A stretch of 64,000 nt of DNA from positions 1 to 64,000 of the forward strand of contig JACWMK010000004.1 of assembly GCA_015661405.1 (NCBI GenBank), read 5' to 3'. Position 1 is the stretch's first letter, and every line of letters starts with the position of its first letter. Positions 1 through 8,311 of this stretch are shown here, piece by piece. The DNA comes from Methanobacterium sp. (lineage in GTDB: Archaea > Methanobacteriota > Methanobacteria > Methanobacteriales > Methanobacteriaceae). Under the pieces are notes generated by a model, which saw only the letters and a list, made by a program, of their open reading frames with translations, searched no databases and had not been told where the DNA came from. A program made the position numbers and the translations under genes.

Positions 1-45
1 AGTAAAAGTAAAACTGCTGCTGAAATTTTAGAAGGAGAGGTTTAA
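1..45 (+). CDS. 3' end of an unidentified gene (partial)
   Basis: The window opens inside a reading frame whose last 14 residues are SKSKTAAEILEGEV followed by TAA. The stop directly abuts the ATG of the next ORF, and the next gene's Shine-Dalgarno sequence (GGAGAGG) lies inside this coding end, as expected for co-transcribed genes. Too little is visible to name it. It could be the tail of a larger protein or another very small one like those that follow. Confidence 0.5.
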   Translation, partial: SKSKTAAEILEGEV

Positions 46-195
46 ATGTATGAACGTTGTTTAGTTTGCGGTGAATCTAAAATTAAACCTAAACCAGATT
101 ACCGAACATTATTTATCGGTATATTTGTAACAGGCACCTGGACATTTGCAACTGCATTGTTAGTGCTGGTACTTCAAAACAGAATAATATTATAA
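46..195 (+). CDS. small predicted single-span membrane protein with CxxC
   Basis: This 49-residue ORF begins MYERCLVCGES, giving one CxxC pair near the N-terminus, then has a hydrophobic stretch of about 20 residues (roughly 23-43) suitable as one membrane helix. A strong ribosome site, GGAGAGG, lies 6 bases before the ATG inside the end of the preceding gene, and the stop of that gene is contiguous with this start. The lone CxxC could bind a metal only as a dimer. No family is recognised. The dense packing with the next ORFs suggests one transcription unit, probably of viral or plasmid origin. Confidence 0.55.
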   Translation: MYERCLVCGESKIKPKPDYRTLFIGIFVTGTWTFATALLVLVLQNRIIL

Positions 196-212
196 TACAG
201 AAGGAGTAAGAA

Positions 213-458
213 ATGAGAGTGACTGAGGCAGTGCCCAATGGGAGGATTGTAGAAGTTTATAATCCTGGATTATTCCCTGAGTATGAAGAGGTTATTGTAT
301 TCGCAAGGGAGGAATTCAATAGAACATATAGTTCCATCAGGGAGCAAATTGATTATATCAATAAAGTAGATATGCATCTTGATAGAGTTGAAGAATGGAA
401 GTTACTGGGTTATTGGACTAAAATATTAGAGCGAATTAATATCCTGGACATAATATGA
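213..458 (+). CDS. hypothetical protein, 81 aa, provirus-like context
   Basis: A soluble, mildly acidic 81-residue protein with a charged helical middle (residues about 30-60). A good ribosome site (AAGGAG) stands at the expected distance before the ATG. The stop codon overlaps the next start as ATGA, which points to translational coupling. I do not recognise a family. Size, spacing and coupling are typical of archaeal virus or plasmid genes, but that is inference from context only. Confidence 0.55.
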   Translation: MRVTEAVPNGRIVEVYNPGLFPEYEEVIVFAREEFNRTYSSIREQIDYINKVDMHLDRVEEWKLLGYWTKILERINILDII

Positions 459-613
459 ATTCAATATTCAAAAAAGAACCCGTGCAATGCTATCTTGATT
501 CATATCTATATAATACAATTAAAAAGTTCAGAGAAGAAGATTGCAGTATCCGCAAACAAAGTATCAGTACAATTAAAGCATTCAATTTGAATTATTTTAT
601 GATTAGTTGTTGA
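455..613 (+). CDS. hypothetical protein, 52 aa, overlaps its neighbours
   Basis: An ORF of 52 residues starts at an ATG that overlaps the preceding stop (ATGA) and ends with TGA at 611-613, overlapping the possible TTG start of the next ORF. The product begins MNSIFKKEPVQCYLDSYL, carries three cysteines and is otherwise basic and mixed in composition. No separate ribosome site is needed if translation is coupled to the upstream gene. No family is recognised, and short length keeps confidence moderate. Confidence 0.45.
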   Translation: MNSIFKKEPVQCYLDSYLYNTIKKFREEDCSIRKQSISTIKAFNLNYFMISC

Positions 614-837
614 GAGCAATGAGGCATAGTTATGGCATCATGGATGAACGTAAGATATTGTTATGTGATATGATGAGATGTGATATTAGAATCCCTGTTA
701 AACCATCCATTACTCCATGGATTCAGCACCAGAATATGATGGAAATAATAGACCAATCTACTAAAGAGTTCACTATGGTTCGTAGGAAGAAGTCAAAGAA
801 ACTCACAGACCCCTCAATTAATGAAAAGCGGATTTAG
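607..837 (+). CDS. hypothetical basic protein, about 72-76 aa
   Basis: An open frame from a TTG at 607 (or ATG at 619, four codons later) to TAG gives 72-76 residues with a very basic C-terminal part rich in Arg and Lys (KEFTMVRRKKSKKLTD). Neither start has a convincing ribosome site, but the TTG overlaps the stop of the preceding small ORF, which would allow coupling. No family is recognised. It is the last ORF of the plus-strand series; after it the sequence becomes very AT-rich and gene-free up to the glycosyltransferase remnant at 1082. Confidence 0.35.
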   Translation: MLRAMRHSYGIMDERKILLCDMMRCDIRIPVKPSITPWIQHQNMMEIIDQSTKEFTMVRRKKSKKLTDPSINEKRI

Positions 838-1081
838 GACGGAAAGAATATTAAACGAAAATAAACCTTTGTATTTCATGTTCAAATGATAAAAAAAATA
901 TCTAAATTAAACTAACATTGAACGTGAATATTTAACTCTTTAAGGTAATTAAAAAGGTTTACCATATAATTTTAAGTGTAGAAATAAATTAACATAATTT
1001 TATGTGAATTTAAATATTATCTAGTTATGAAGACCTAATATTTTCAAACAAGTATATATTAAATCCAATTGTTAAGCATTT

Positions 1082-1890
1082 TTAATCTCTTTTGTATATA
1101 AATATTGGGCTTCCTTCTATGTTGTTATTTAGGGGTATGATTCCAATTTCATGGTAATTTTGAGTCAAATAATTTTTGCATCACTTGAAAGATTATCCAG
1201 ACTATATTTACCATCAACACTGTATTGACTGTTTAATAAAATGTAATCTGGTTTTAAACTAATAAAAGAACCATATTCATAATAATCGATAAATGGTGGG
1301 GCTAGGGAGTAATAATTATAATTATCAGCTAGAGCATCATAATAATCTGGATCGCCAATCACAGTGCTATTATATGGAATAATTTGTGAAATATCCGATT
1401 CAACAGTATTATAATTATAATTATAATTATTATTTGAATAGAGAACGAAAGTGATAATGCCAATGTTCGAAATTATGAAAATTAATATCATTATTAAACA
1501 AAAGAAGTTTTCAAATATTTTTTATTAAATAAATTTTTCAGAATAGTTTTTAAATCATATGGATATAAGAGTCTGGCAATAAGAATGGTCCAGAATGGAA
1601 GTAAAATACTAAGATAAAAGAATAATTTATGTGATACAAGTAGTGCGAATAAGAATATTTGACTAAAAATGATAGATAATAATAATTTATCTTCCAGTTT
1701 CGATTTTTTCATTGCATAAATAATTGCTATTACAGTGAATGGAATACCATCATAAATCCAATGAAGAATTCTAAGAGTGAAATTCTATCAGTTAAAGCAT
1801 GTATTCCAAGAGAATAAATCAAATTAAGCAAGACTGCTAAATTTATGATCCAACTTGAAAGAAGAATATAAAATCCGATATTTTAAAAAA
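1082..1890 (-). pseudogene. broken membrane glycosyltransferase-like gene (3' part)
   Basis: Minus-strand coding fragments in different frames line up as the C-terminal part of a polytopic membrane protein. In gene order they are: hydrophobic segments (ILLSSWIINLAVLLNL, then HWIYDGIPFTVIAIIYAM), a helix-rich part at 1494-1712 ending KKYLKTSFV, an extracytoplasmic domain at 1165-1491 (NSTVIGDPDYYDALADN) and, after one more frameshift, a tail ending GSPIFIYKRD at 1082. Multiple frameshifts separate pieces that read naturally when joined. The topology, with membrane helices then a C-terminal outer domain with a dinucleotide-like DPDYYD segment, resembles GT39/ArnT-type dolichyl-phosphate sugar transferases; that assignment is tentative. 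The N-terminal half is absent. An AT-rich TAATTATAAT microrepeat within it encodes NYNYNYN. Confidence 0.6.
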
Positions 1891-1964
1891 AACACTGTTA
1901 ATTGTGCTTATTAAATTAAAACTATGCTTATAGATACATAAAAGATATTTAGAATGATAATTAT

Positions 1965-2504
1965 TTTTGAAATTGATAAAAGTTCTTCAAAATCTCCTAA
2001 TGTATTACGGACATTAAAACATTAGAAGAAGTTAATATAAAAGATGCCGATGTTTTCGTGGCGGCCACTGGACACGATGAATCCAATCTACTGGCATGCG
2101 TTTTGGTAAAAGAATATAACGTCCCTAAAATTATTGCACGGGTGAATGATCATAGTCACGAAGCTACATATAAAAAAATAGGTGTTGACGAAGTAATAAG
2201 CCCGGAACTTACCGCAGCCAGTTATCTTGAAAAATTAATAGTAAGACCAAAAATCGCAGATCTAGTGATTCTAGGCAAAGGTGACGCAGAATTATTGGAC
2301 TTCACTGTTGATTATAAGAAAACTATTGGAAAGAAGGTCAGTGATTTAAGCCCTACCGATGATTTTATAATCATAGCAATACATGAAAAAGGAAAAATAG
2401 TAATCCCCAAACCCGATATGATCTTAAAAGAGGGTATGAAAGTCACAGTTTTAGTTAAAACTAAATTTGCCCAAAAAGTTCTAAAAAGATTCACCAAATT
2501 ATAA
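1965..2504 (+). pseudogene. trkA: 5'-truncated TrkA potassium-uptake regulator
   Basis: The frame running into 2504 reads as the second half of a TrkA/KtrA-type NAD-binding (RCK) regulator: TDIKTLEEVNIKDADVFVAATG, then ESNLLACVLVKEYNVPKIIARVND, followed by a complete RCK-C domain (residues about 65-148 counted from GTG 2058). The N-terminal GxGxxG dinucleotide motif and first strands are missing. Just upstream, a different frame carries a short TrkA-like piece ending in TAG, so at least one frameshift and a 5' deletion are present. The GTG at 2058 sits inside the Rossmann fold and has no ribosome site, so the longest ORF is not a real start. No Trk/Ktr channel gene lies nearby. Confidence 0.75.
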
Positions 2505-2519
2505 GATTTTTTCTTCAAT

Positions 2520-3200
2520 TCAAACTTCCTTCAACAATCTTAATCTCCTCATCCGATAATGATACAGTTCATAAACTATCTTATCAATCTCTGCATTAGT
2601 TTCTTCTATCTGCTGGAGCAATGGATTAATTTTATTTAAACTTTTTTCAAACTCTTTTTTTAACGTTTGATAATTATTCCTGGACTTTACATCGACTTTC
2701 TTCTTTTGAACTTCATCCATGAAATCGTCCCAGGTAAGTTCATAATATTTTTCGAGCTTTTGAGAAAATTTTTCAATTTTGAAAGTGTACTGCAGCCAAT
2801 CCTTAACTTTTCACTTCGTCCAGGAATTGGCGATTAAGCTCAAGCATATGATCAGCATTCTTTATAAAGGGCTGCTGTTCTTTTTTTGTGGCCTGATAAA
2901 TGGGGAGTTGTTCTACATATTGTTTGATAAATCTTAATCCTTTTTCCCAAGAGTACTTTGTTATGTGTTTGAAAGTCCAAAATAATAAATTAGAATTTAA
3001 TAAAACTAATAAATATTTTAAATTTAAGTTTTGATCAGATGATGTCATCATATATGAGGTATTAGATAAAAAAAATCCATCATAATCAATCGTAAAAGAA
3101 GGTTTGTATGCAACTTTCGCCTCTTCAATTCTTTTTTCTTTAATCTCATCAATTTCACCTCGTAATTTTTTATTTCTCGAAATATTATTTGTAAAAGATT
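2520..3200 (-). pseudogene. C-terminal remnant of an N6-adenine DNA methylase (type IIG-like R-M enzyme)
   Basis: Minus-strand pieces at 2803-3200 and 2520-2810 join across one frameshift near 2808 into the TaqI-like specificity and tail region of a restriction-methylase. The first piece reads KPSFTIDYDGFFLSNTSY, then NLKYLLVLLNSNLLFWTFK and IKQYVEQLPIYQ. The second piece reads DWLQYTFKIEKF, then a coiled segment and QQIEETNAEIDKIVYELY, a typical end of this family. The catalytic methylase domain (NPPY motif) and everything upstream are missing, so this is a dead fragment of a formerly large gene. It marks past loss of a restriction-modification system, an element often carried by mobile DNA. 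Confidence 0.75.
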
Positions 3201-3411
3201 GATCGATAATAATTTCGATATTAATTATAAGGTTGAATTTAATTAGGAAATATTTAGATTATAATAAATTATAATTATCTATTATTTTCTAAAACTTCTA
3301 TTCTGCGCCATTATATGTTTCAGGAACAATGCCATTATAAAAATCGTTAATATGATATAGTAAATATATTAAAAATTTTGTTACTATTTAGATACTGTGT
3401 ATTAAGATTTT

Positions 3412-5865
3412 TTATGACTGATTTCCTAAATATTTTATGCCTTGATGATTCAGTACCTTGTAAAAAATAATTTTAAGTTGATCTTCTATTAGGAAAGCTG
3501 CTAAAGAATAAACCCACACTAGTGCGGCTAATGTCCATCCAATGGGTGTTAAAAGCACTCCATACACCACTAATAAAGTTGCAAATACATCAGTTAATAT
3601 TACTGACCAGAAAAAAATGCCACTGGGGCGTACCGACCAAAAATGTCCACTATTTCGAGTTACAAACATAGTTAAATGTCCTGCTACTACTAATTTTAAA
3701 AATATGAGGGATTGTAGCACATCTCCGTTAAGTTTTAATACATCTATTCCAATGTAAAATAGAATAAATGATGATATAACCCCTAATATTCCTAGGAATG
3801 TTGACATGCCTAGGACTTGGAACATATCCCATCTTTGAGGATTATTTACTTGTTCAGTTCTGTCGTAAGCGATTGTCATTACTGGAATATCATCTAATAA
3901 AGCTATTAGAACCAGCATCAAAGCTGTAACTGGATAAACATTGAAGATTAAAATAACCAATGCTGTGAAGATAAGTATTCTTATGGTTTCAGCTACTCGA
4001 TATATAGAGTAACTTCTCATTCTATGGAATATTTTATAACTTTCTCTAATTGCATTTATTATTACTGATAGCCCGGGTTTAGTAAATACAATGTCAGCGG
4101 CTGATTTAGCTGCGTCAACTGCATTTGCTACTGCGATTCCTACATCTGCCTTCTTAAGTGCAGGGGCATCGTTAACTCCATCTCCAGTCATGCCTACAAT
4201 TTTTCCTTTCATCTGTAAAAGTTCAACAATGCGATATTTATGGTCTGGAAGCACCTCTGCAAATCCATTAGCTTCTTCCACTAATTTTTCTGCCCTTATA
4301 TCACTTTGATTTAAAATGGATGAAGGTAGCATAATATTTGTTCCTAAGCCTATATCTTTTGCAGTTTGCCTTGCTATGGCTATATGATCTCCAGTTACCA
4401 TTTTAAAGTCTATTCCCATAGATTTAGCTGTGGCAATTGTTTTTTTAGATGTTTTTCTAGGGGCATCATATAATGTGATTAACCCCGTAAACTCCCATTC
4501 ACCTTCCTTATTTGTTATTGCTACTCCTAAAGCCCTATAACCCTTTTCTGCGAAAATATCAACATCTTTATTTACTTTTTCTTTAAGATCTTTATTTTCT
4601 TTTATAAGTGATAATATAACTTGAGGAGCCCCTTTTGATGCTTTAAAAGAATATTTATTTTCATATTCTATTGTAGCTTCTGTACTTTTACAAACTGGAT
4701 CAAATGGGTTGAATTTAAGTGTTTTATACTTCTTCATATTATTTGAAAGAGTTTCAGACTCTTCAATCATATTTAATATTGCCTGATCAATGGGATCCTG
4801 ATCCTGTTTTAATGAAGCTAATGCTGCGTAGAATAATACATCATCATTTACAAATTTATTGTAGGGAGCTATTTCAGCAATGGTGATCTTATTTTTAGTC
4901 AAAGTACCCGTTTTATCAGAGAATAATACATCCATACCTGCCATTTCTTCAATAGCTGTTAATTTACTCACTATAGCTTTTTTAGTGGCTAGAGCCTTTG
5001 CTCCTACAGTCATGGTAACTGAAAGTACTGCAGGCTGTGCCACAGGTATGGATGCTATTGTCAACACCAAAGAAAAACCTAAAATATCGAAAAAACTTTG
5101 ATTACGGAATAATCCTGCAATGAAAATAAATGAAACCATTAAAATATCTAATGTAATAAGGTAATCTCCTATTTTTACAACTGCTTCTTCCAAGTGGCTT
5201 TTACGTTTCACTTTACTAACTAGATTAGCAGCTTTACCAAAATACGTGTATAATCCTGTAGCTAGAACCAATCCTTGTATATTACCTCTTTGAACAATTG
5301 AACCAGAATAAGCTATATTTCCTATCTTTTTATCTAATGGTAATGATTCTCCAGTTATAGCTGATTCATCCACAGTGAGGTAGTTATCTTCGATTAGTTT
5401 AACATCTGCGGGAATTACATCTCCTAAATGCACTCTCACTACATCGCCGGGCACAATTTCTTTAGAGGGTAATTCTATCCATTTACCATCTCGAAGTACT
5501 TCAGCTTTGTATGATAATTTTTCTTTCAAGAGTTCAATTGTGTTATCTGCTGTATATTCTTGATAAAATCCTACAAAACCATTGATCATTAATAAAATGA
5601 ATATGATAATGAATTCCTGCCAATGTTGGATTATAAGAGATAAAATAAGAGCAATTTCAATCATCCATGGAATAGGGCCCCAGAAAAAATTCAAAAATTT
5701 TCTAATTGGACTAACTTTTTCTTCAGTGATTTCGTTTAAACCGTATTTTGTTAGTCTTTTTTGCGCTTCTTTCGATGAAAGACCATGTGAAGTAGATGAT
5801 AATTGTTTCAGTAAATCTGAAATTTCAATTTCTTCCGCTTTCTGAACATCAATGGACTGATGCAT
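3412..5865 (-). CDS. P3A-type plasma-membrane H+-transporting ATPase
   Basis: This 817-residue protein is a full-length P-type ATPase of the H+-pump (Pma1-like, P3A) class. Visible in order are a short N-terminal cytoplasmic region, membrane segments 1-2 (about 65-105), the actuator motif TGES at 171-174, the membrane-4 motif PVAQPAV near 274-280, the phosphorylation loop DKTGTLT at 317-323, the KGAPQ nucleotide-binding motif, the hinge motif GDGVNDAPAL, and a C-terminal hydrophobic domain with an Asp-rich LLDDIPVMTIAYD segment. It lacks the long regulatory C-tail of fungal and plant pumps, as do archaeal relatives such as MJ1226. It would export protons at the cost of ATP. It is the only intact gene within a stretch of pseudogenes and has no partner genes beside it. 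H+ specificity is inferred from family resemblance. Confidence 0.93.
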   Translation of the reverse strand: MHQSIDVQKAEEIEISDLLKQLSSTSHGLSSKEAQKRLTKYGLNEITEEKVSPIRKFLNFFWGPIPWMIEIALILSLIIQHWQEFIIIFILLMINGFVGFYQEYTADNTIELLKEKLSYKAEVLRDGKWIELPSKEIVPGDVVRVHLGDVIPADVKLIEDNYLTVDESAITGESLPLDKKIGNIAYSGSIVQRGNIQGLVLATGLYTYFGKAANLVSKVKRKSHLEEAVVKIGDYLITLDILMVSFIFIAGLFRNQSFFDILGFSLVLTIASIPVAQPAVLSVTMTVGAKALATKKAIVSKLTAIEEMAGMDVLFSDKTGTLTKNKITIAEIAPYNKFVNDDVLFYAALASLKQDQDPIDQAILNMIEESETLSNNMKKYKTLKFNPFDPVCKSTEATIEYENKYSFKASKGAPQVILSLIKENKDLKEKVNKDVDIFAEKGYRALGVAITNKEGEWEFTGLITLYDAPRKTSKKTIATAKSMGIDFKMVTGDHIAIARQTAKDIGLGTNIMLPSSILNQSDIRAEKLVEEANGFAEVLPDHKYRIVELLQMKGKIVGMTGDGVNDAPALKKADVGIAVANAVDAAKSAADIVFTKPGLSVIINAIRESYKIFHRMRSYSIYRVAETIRILIFTALVILIFNVYPVTALMLVLIALLDDIPVMTIAYDRTEQVNNPQRWDMFQVLGMSTFLGILGVISSFILFYIGIDVLKLNGDVLQSLIFLKLVVAGHLTMFVTRNSGHFWSVRPSGIFFWSVILTDVFATLLVVYGVLLTPIGWTLAALVWVYSLAAFLIEDQLKIIFYKVLNHQGIKYLGNQS

Positions 5866-6914
5866 GTATTATAATTTTATTAACACACTTTAATATGATT
5901 TTTCTAACATCTTTGAAATTTTATATAAATTACAAATCAGATTATTAATCATAAATAAAAATAGGGGTGGACTTATTATTATTAAGATTGATGAAAATGC
6001 ACCCATGATGCTAAGGTAAGATTGAAATTAATGCGAATCCTGAGATTTATATGGAAATTGATTGGTAACATTAAAAGATGGCCTAGATGGAACCCGATGT
6101 CAAGAATGCTTCTCTTGATAGATACTTATTAAGGAATGAAAATTTAACTCATTTAACCAAGATGTATACATAATAATTTACAAAAAGCTACTAAATCCGA
6201 ACTGATATATCTTAAGAGCGAAAATGAACGAGTATTCAAATTGACTTGGCTTTTCCAGATAACGAGCTATAAACTAGCCGAACTCTCATTTAATTATTTT
6301 AAAAAAAAATATTTCTTATTAAATTTTTCTTTTTGATAAAAATCAGGTTTCAAAATTTTTTATAATTGATAAATTTTCCAGATATTTTTTCTGGTTTTAT
6401 TATTATTTCCTATAATGATTGTTATTTCTTCATCTTCCAAGCCTTCGAATGGGGAGATTATGGATTTAGCATCCTTTTGATTGCTTTTTTTCCAATAATT
6501 ACGATTTTTTCAGTAATCAATCTTAAATTCGACGGTTGTCTGAATCTTTCTATTTTCATAATCTACTAGTTTATAATCGAATAACCAACTGTTTCACATT
6601 CTGATTTGTGTTACTTAATGCATTAGTCACTTTCTGCATAGAGGGGTTGTGATAAAAGCATTTTCTATTACAATCATTATTAACATTATTTGGTTGTAAT
6701 TTTATCTTCTGCAAACTTCTTATTAACATGGATAATCTCAACTTGTTGAATCAGAAATGTTATCACTAGGTATATCACTCCTAATCCAACCTTTGGGGAT
6801 TAATTTTCTTCTAAATTTGAATCAATCATTTTATCAGCTACTTGTTCCTTCTTTGACTAAAAAAAATTAAAGTTTTATATAAATAAAGTGTTATAATCGA
6901 TTAAAAAAAAATGA
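5866..6914. other. gene-free degenerate region, about 1 kb
   Basis: No ORF here has a start, ribosome site and family resemblance together. Both strands contain short open stretches that read like decayed coding sequence. On plus, an open segment near 6163-6330 reads SELIYLKSENERVFKLTWLF without a usable start. On minus, around 6360-6560, a stretch reads SPFEGLEDEEITIIIG, interrupted by a stop. I could not attach either to a family. The region probably holds further eroded genes. Confidence 0.4.
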
Positions 6915-7215
6915 TTACAAATATCCTCCAATTATTCCAATAAAAAATCCAGCCCCACCAATAGATAATCCTAAAGAAACCAAAACTAAAGGTATCTAGT
7001 TGCTGAAACCAAATGGAGTTCTATTGGAGAGAAGACCTATAACTATCATTCCTGAACTTGACATAATACCATTTGTGCCCCCATTTAGGATATAATCCTT
7101 TTTTTCCTTGTCTGAATACGCTGCGGTGAATCCATCTACGAAATTTGAGGTTAAAAATTCCAGGACCGGAAAATCCAAAGAAAGCAGCTACTATAAAGAA
7201 GATTTAGCAATATAT
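6915..7215 (-). pseudogene. remnant of an unidentified membrane protein
   Basis: The minus strand carries about 100 codons of hydrophobic, membrane-protein-like sequence broken by one frameshift (near 7170, between FIVAAFFGFSGPGI and FLTSNFVDGFTAAYSDKEKK) and one in-frame TAG at 6996-6998. After the TAG the same frame continues IPLVLVSLGLSIGGAGFFIG to a natural-looking end. Three glycine-rich hydrophobic spans are visible. I do not recognise the family. There is no usable start or ribosome site, so the 60-codon ORF inside it should not be annotated as a gene. Confidence 0.5.
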
Positions 7216-7386
7216 TTAATGTTTTCACAGCATTGTTAAGGATAAAAACAATATGTAAAAGTAAAAACACTTTTATTCCCTATAAAAATAGAAACTATGT
7301 TATAATATACTAATTTCTCTTATTTCAATATATCTGCGTAAAATGATTCTATCTCTTGAATGTAATTTTATTCATAGAGGTGGGTT

Positions 7387-8116
7387 ATGATATTGGTTGT
7401 ATCAGATTTACATTTAGGATATAGAAAAAGCAATTATTAAGATTTCTTAAACTTCTTAGATGTATACGAGAATGTGAAAATTGATCATTTAATACTTCTT
7501 GGGGATATACTCGACTTTTGGAGGTGTAGAAGTAAGCGGATAATCACTGAAAATGAAGAGATATTATCAAAAATATCGAATTTAACCAATGAAGTTCATT
7601 ATATAGCTGGAAATCATTCTCAACTTAAAAGGAATTTTCAGTGAAAATTATCCTTTCAAAGTTTCTAAATATTTGCGGTTAGAAGATCATGGCAAAAAAT
7701 TTTACTTTATGCATGGTTATGAATTAGAAGTACTTTCTACACCTGATCCATTTACAATTGACATATATGAAAAGTTCAGTCAAAAAATGTGTTTCACAGA
7801 AAACATAATAGGTGGAATTGCAGGTTTTTTATGGGATTTTTTACAAATAAGTCGCAGAAGTGTAGATAGAGTTACTGAAGAAATGAATAAAACCCCACAA
7901 AACAGGAAGAAAATATGTAAAGTCTACGAATTAGCAGTATCTCAACGAAGATATCCTATAGTAGGATTGGAACCAGATGAGAAACTAATATTTGGACATA
8001 TTCATCGACCTTTCATCAACAAGGATAAATCAGTAGTGAACATGGCTCCTGGGTTGACGAATTACCCTCTAAGGAATACCATAATAGCTATGTTGAAATC
8101 TCTAAAGGTGGAATAA
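7387..8116 (+). pseudogene. calcineurin-like metallophosphoesterase, interrupted
   Basis: From ATG 7387, preceded by a GAGGTG ribosome site, the frame reads MILVVSDLHLGYRKSNY and then hits TAA (7438-7440) where the family continues. It resumes in the same frame as DFLNFLDVYENV with the second metal motif LLGDILDFW and the third, AGNH. A frameshift near 7620-7665 then moves into the frame ending at 8116, which carries the last motif, FGHIHRPF, and a C-terminal NMAPGLTNYPLRNTI. The DxH, GD, GNH and GHxH signatures of the family are all recognisable, but the Asp normally after GNH is lost at the frameshift. One nonsense and at least one frameshift mutation make it inactive. The 147-codon ORF at 7673 is only its C-terminal half. 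Confidence 0.85.
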
Positions 8117-8140
8117 AACTTAAATTCTTTAAATAAATAA

Positions 8141-8226
8141 CGCCGGGACTGGGATTTGAACCCAGGACGAGCGTATGCTCAACAGGATTTCGAATCCTGC
8201 GCCTTACCTGACTAGACTATCCCGGC
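8141..8226 (-). tRNA. tRNA-Ser (anticodon CGA)
   Basis: The reverse complement folds as a class II tRNA: acceptor GCCGGGA with TCCCGGC, discriminator G, a D arm, anticodon stem CAGGA/TCCTG with loop TTCGAAA (anticodon CGA, reading UCG), a long variable arm, and a T loop TTCAAAT. CCA is not encoded. A TATA-like AAATATAAT stretch centred near 8259 is at the right distance for a start a few bases before the tRNA. It separates two pseudogenes of the opposite strand. Confidence 0.97.
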
Positions 8227-8311
8227 CACATGATCAAAAAAAATGAATAGCTTAAAATTATATTTGTAAGTTTAATTGATATATAATCTTTTCAATTAGA
8301 TGGAAGGTAAG

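Noticed and set aside
1400..1432. ATTATAATTATAATT microsatellite as a regulatory repeat
   Set aside because: It lies within the glycosyltransferase pseudogene and simply encodes alternating Asn-Tyr.
6366..6569. 67-codon plus-strand ORF in the gene-free region
   Set aside because: Phe/Ile-rich, no ribosome site. The opposite strand reads more like protein (SPFEGLEDEEITIIIG) but has a stop and no recognisable family, so neither was called.
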